From a bacterium (GTDB taxonomy: Bacteria; Cyanobacteriota; Vampirovibrionia; Obscuribacterales; Obscuribacteraceae), in the NCBI GenBank assembly GCA_030431355.1, contig JAUIJG010000301.1:1-6690 (forward strand): a stretch of DNA of 6,690 nucleotides, given 5' to 3'. The translations under genes and the position numbers were made by a program. Shown in pieces: positions 6,395 through 6,690 of the stretch; the stretch's first letter is position 1; every line of letters begins with the position of its first letter. The notes beneath the pieces were generated by a model, which saw only the letters and a list, made by a program, of their open reading frames with translations, made no database searches and had not been told where the DNA came from.

Positions 6395-6690
6395 CGGTGG
6401 GTACCATTTTTACTCTTCTGCTTCTTCTGGGATTGCTTATTCCCAAAGAGGATCCTGCTCCTGCGGTTAATCCCGGCGACCAGGAGGCAAAGACTGAGTT
6501 CACCGGTACTGGCGCTCCAGCCGGTTCGGATGCCGGGTCTGGTCAGCCGATTCAGGATACCAGTGGGGAAGTTTTCTATGATGTCAACAAGCCTCTGGAC
6601 AAGCAGGTCCCTGCCCAGTCCTCACCCCAGCCCTCCAGCCAGGCTCCTGATTACAGCAATGCTCCGGAATCCAGTGAAAGTGGTGATTTC
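6391..6690 (+). CDS. Membrane-anchored Pro/Ser-rich reading frame, cut by window edge; probable continuation of the preceding protein
   Basis: The frame is open for 100 codons to the window edge. It begins with a GTG sharing bases with the preceding TGA stop (GTGA); a second in-frame GTG is at 6397. The first 17 residues are a hydrophobic helix (IFTLLLLLGLLIP). After it comes a low-complexity Pro/Ser/Gly/Asp-rich segment with FYDVNKPLD at about 67-75. No ribosome site precedes either GTG, and no basic residue precedes the helix, which is unusual for a free-standing membrane anchor or signal peptide. Read as a -1 continuation of the upstream protein, the junction is D-C-P-V and the RRK of the upstream domain gives the expected positive-inside flank. 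It may therefore be the second half of a frameshifted gene. Otherwise it is a translationally coupled second gene of the operon. No function is recognisable. Confidence 0.6.
   Translation, partial: MTVGTIFTLLLLLGLLIPKEDPAPAVNPGDQEAKTEFTGTGAPAGSDAGSGQPIQDTSGEVFYDVNKPLDKQVPAQSSPQPSSQAPDYSNAPESSESGDF

Overview
This is a bacterial chromosomal window of moderate GC (about half, by eye) with six intact genes or gene remnants plus one partial gene at each edge. Nothing in it is a mobile element, RNA gene or CRISPR array. The lineage cannot be fixed from the sequence. The mix of Tad-type pilin-like proteins, a GtrB-type glycosyltransferase and a Cys-rich domain ending in DCP suggests a large-genome environmental bacterium. 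Obscuribacterales-like (Vampirovibrionia) or a myxobacterium-like lineage are impressions only.

Left third (1-2048, minus strand): a cell-envelope glycan pair. An extended-SDR sugar-nucleotide epimerase/dehydratase comes first. After a 266-nt gap with no ORF, a GT2 glycosyltransferase of the polyprenyl-phosphate sugar (DPM1/GtrB) type follows and runs off the left edge. Together they could make a nucleotide sugar and load a sugar onto a lipid carrier.

Middle (2209-4904): a small Sec-exported protein of unknown family on the plus strand faces a two-gene minus-strand operon, TadE-like then TadG-like. The convergent pair share one compact hairpin, probably a bidirectional terminator, whose loop is the stop codon of the plus-strand gene. 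The TadE-like protein has a textbook prepilin-peptidase site (G16 with E21). The TadG-like protein has the matching N-terminal membrane anchor followed by a large unrecognised exported domain.

Right third (4905-6690): a 206-nt divergent intergenic region with a short dyad separates the tad-like pair from a plus-strand gene for a very acidic protein. That protein carries five copies of the peptide motif V-A-[KR]-T-M-[LI]-[ED] plus one degenerate copy, about 31-40 residues apart. It ends in a compact four-cysteine domain (CxW ... RYCxxC ... DGK ... DCP). Its stop overlaps by two bases, in the -1 frame, the GTG of a following reading frame. That frame starts at once with a hydrophobic segment and a Pro/Ser/Gly-rich tail. 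The two frames look like halves of one membrane-anchored protein.

The most interesting item is this repeat-motif protein with its split C-terminus. The threonine motifs look like a reiterated docking or phosphorylation site, possibly for a Ser/Thr kinase and FHA-domain partner. That role is inference.
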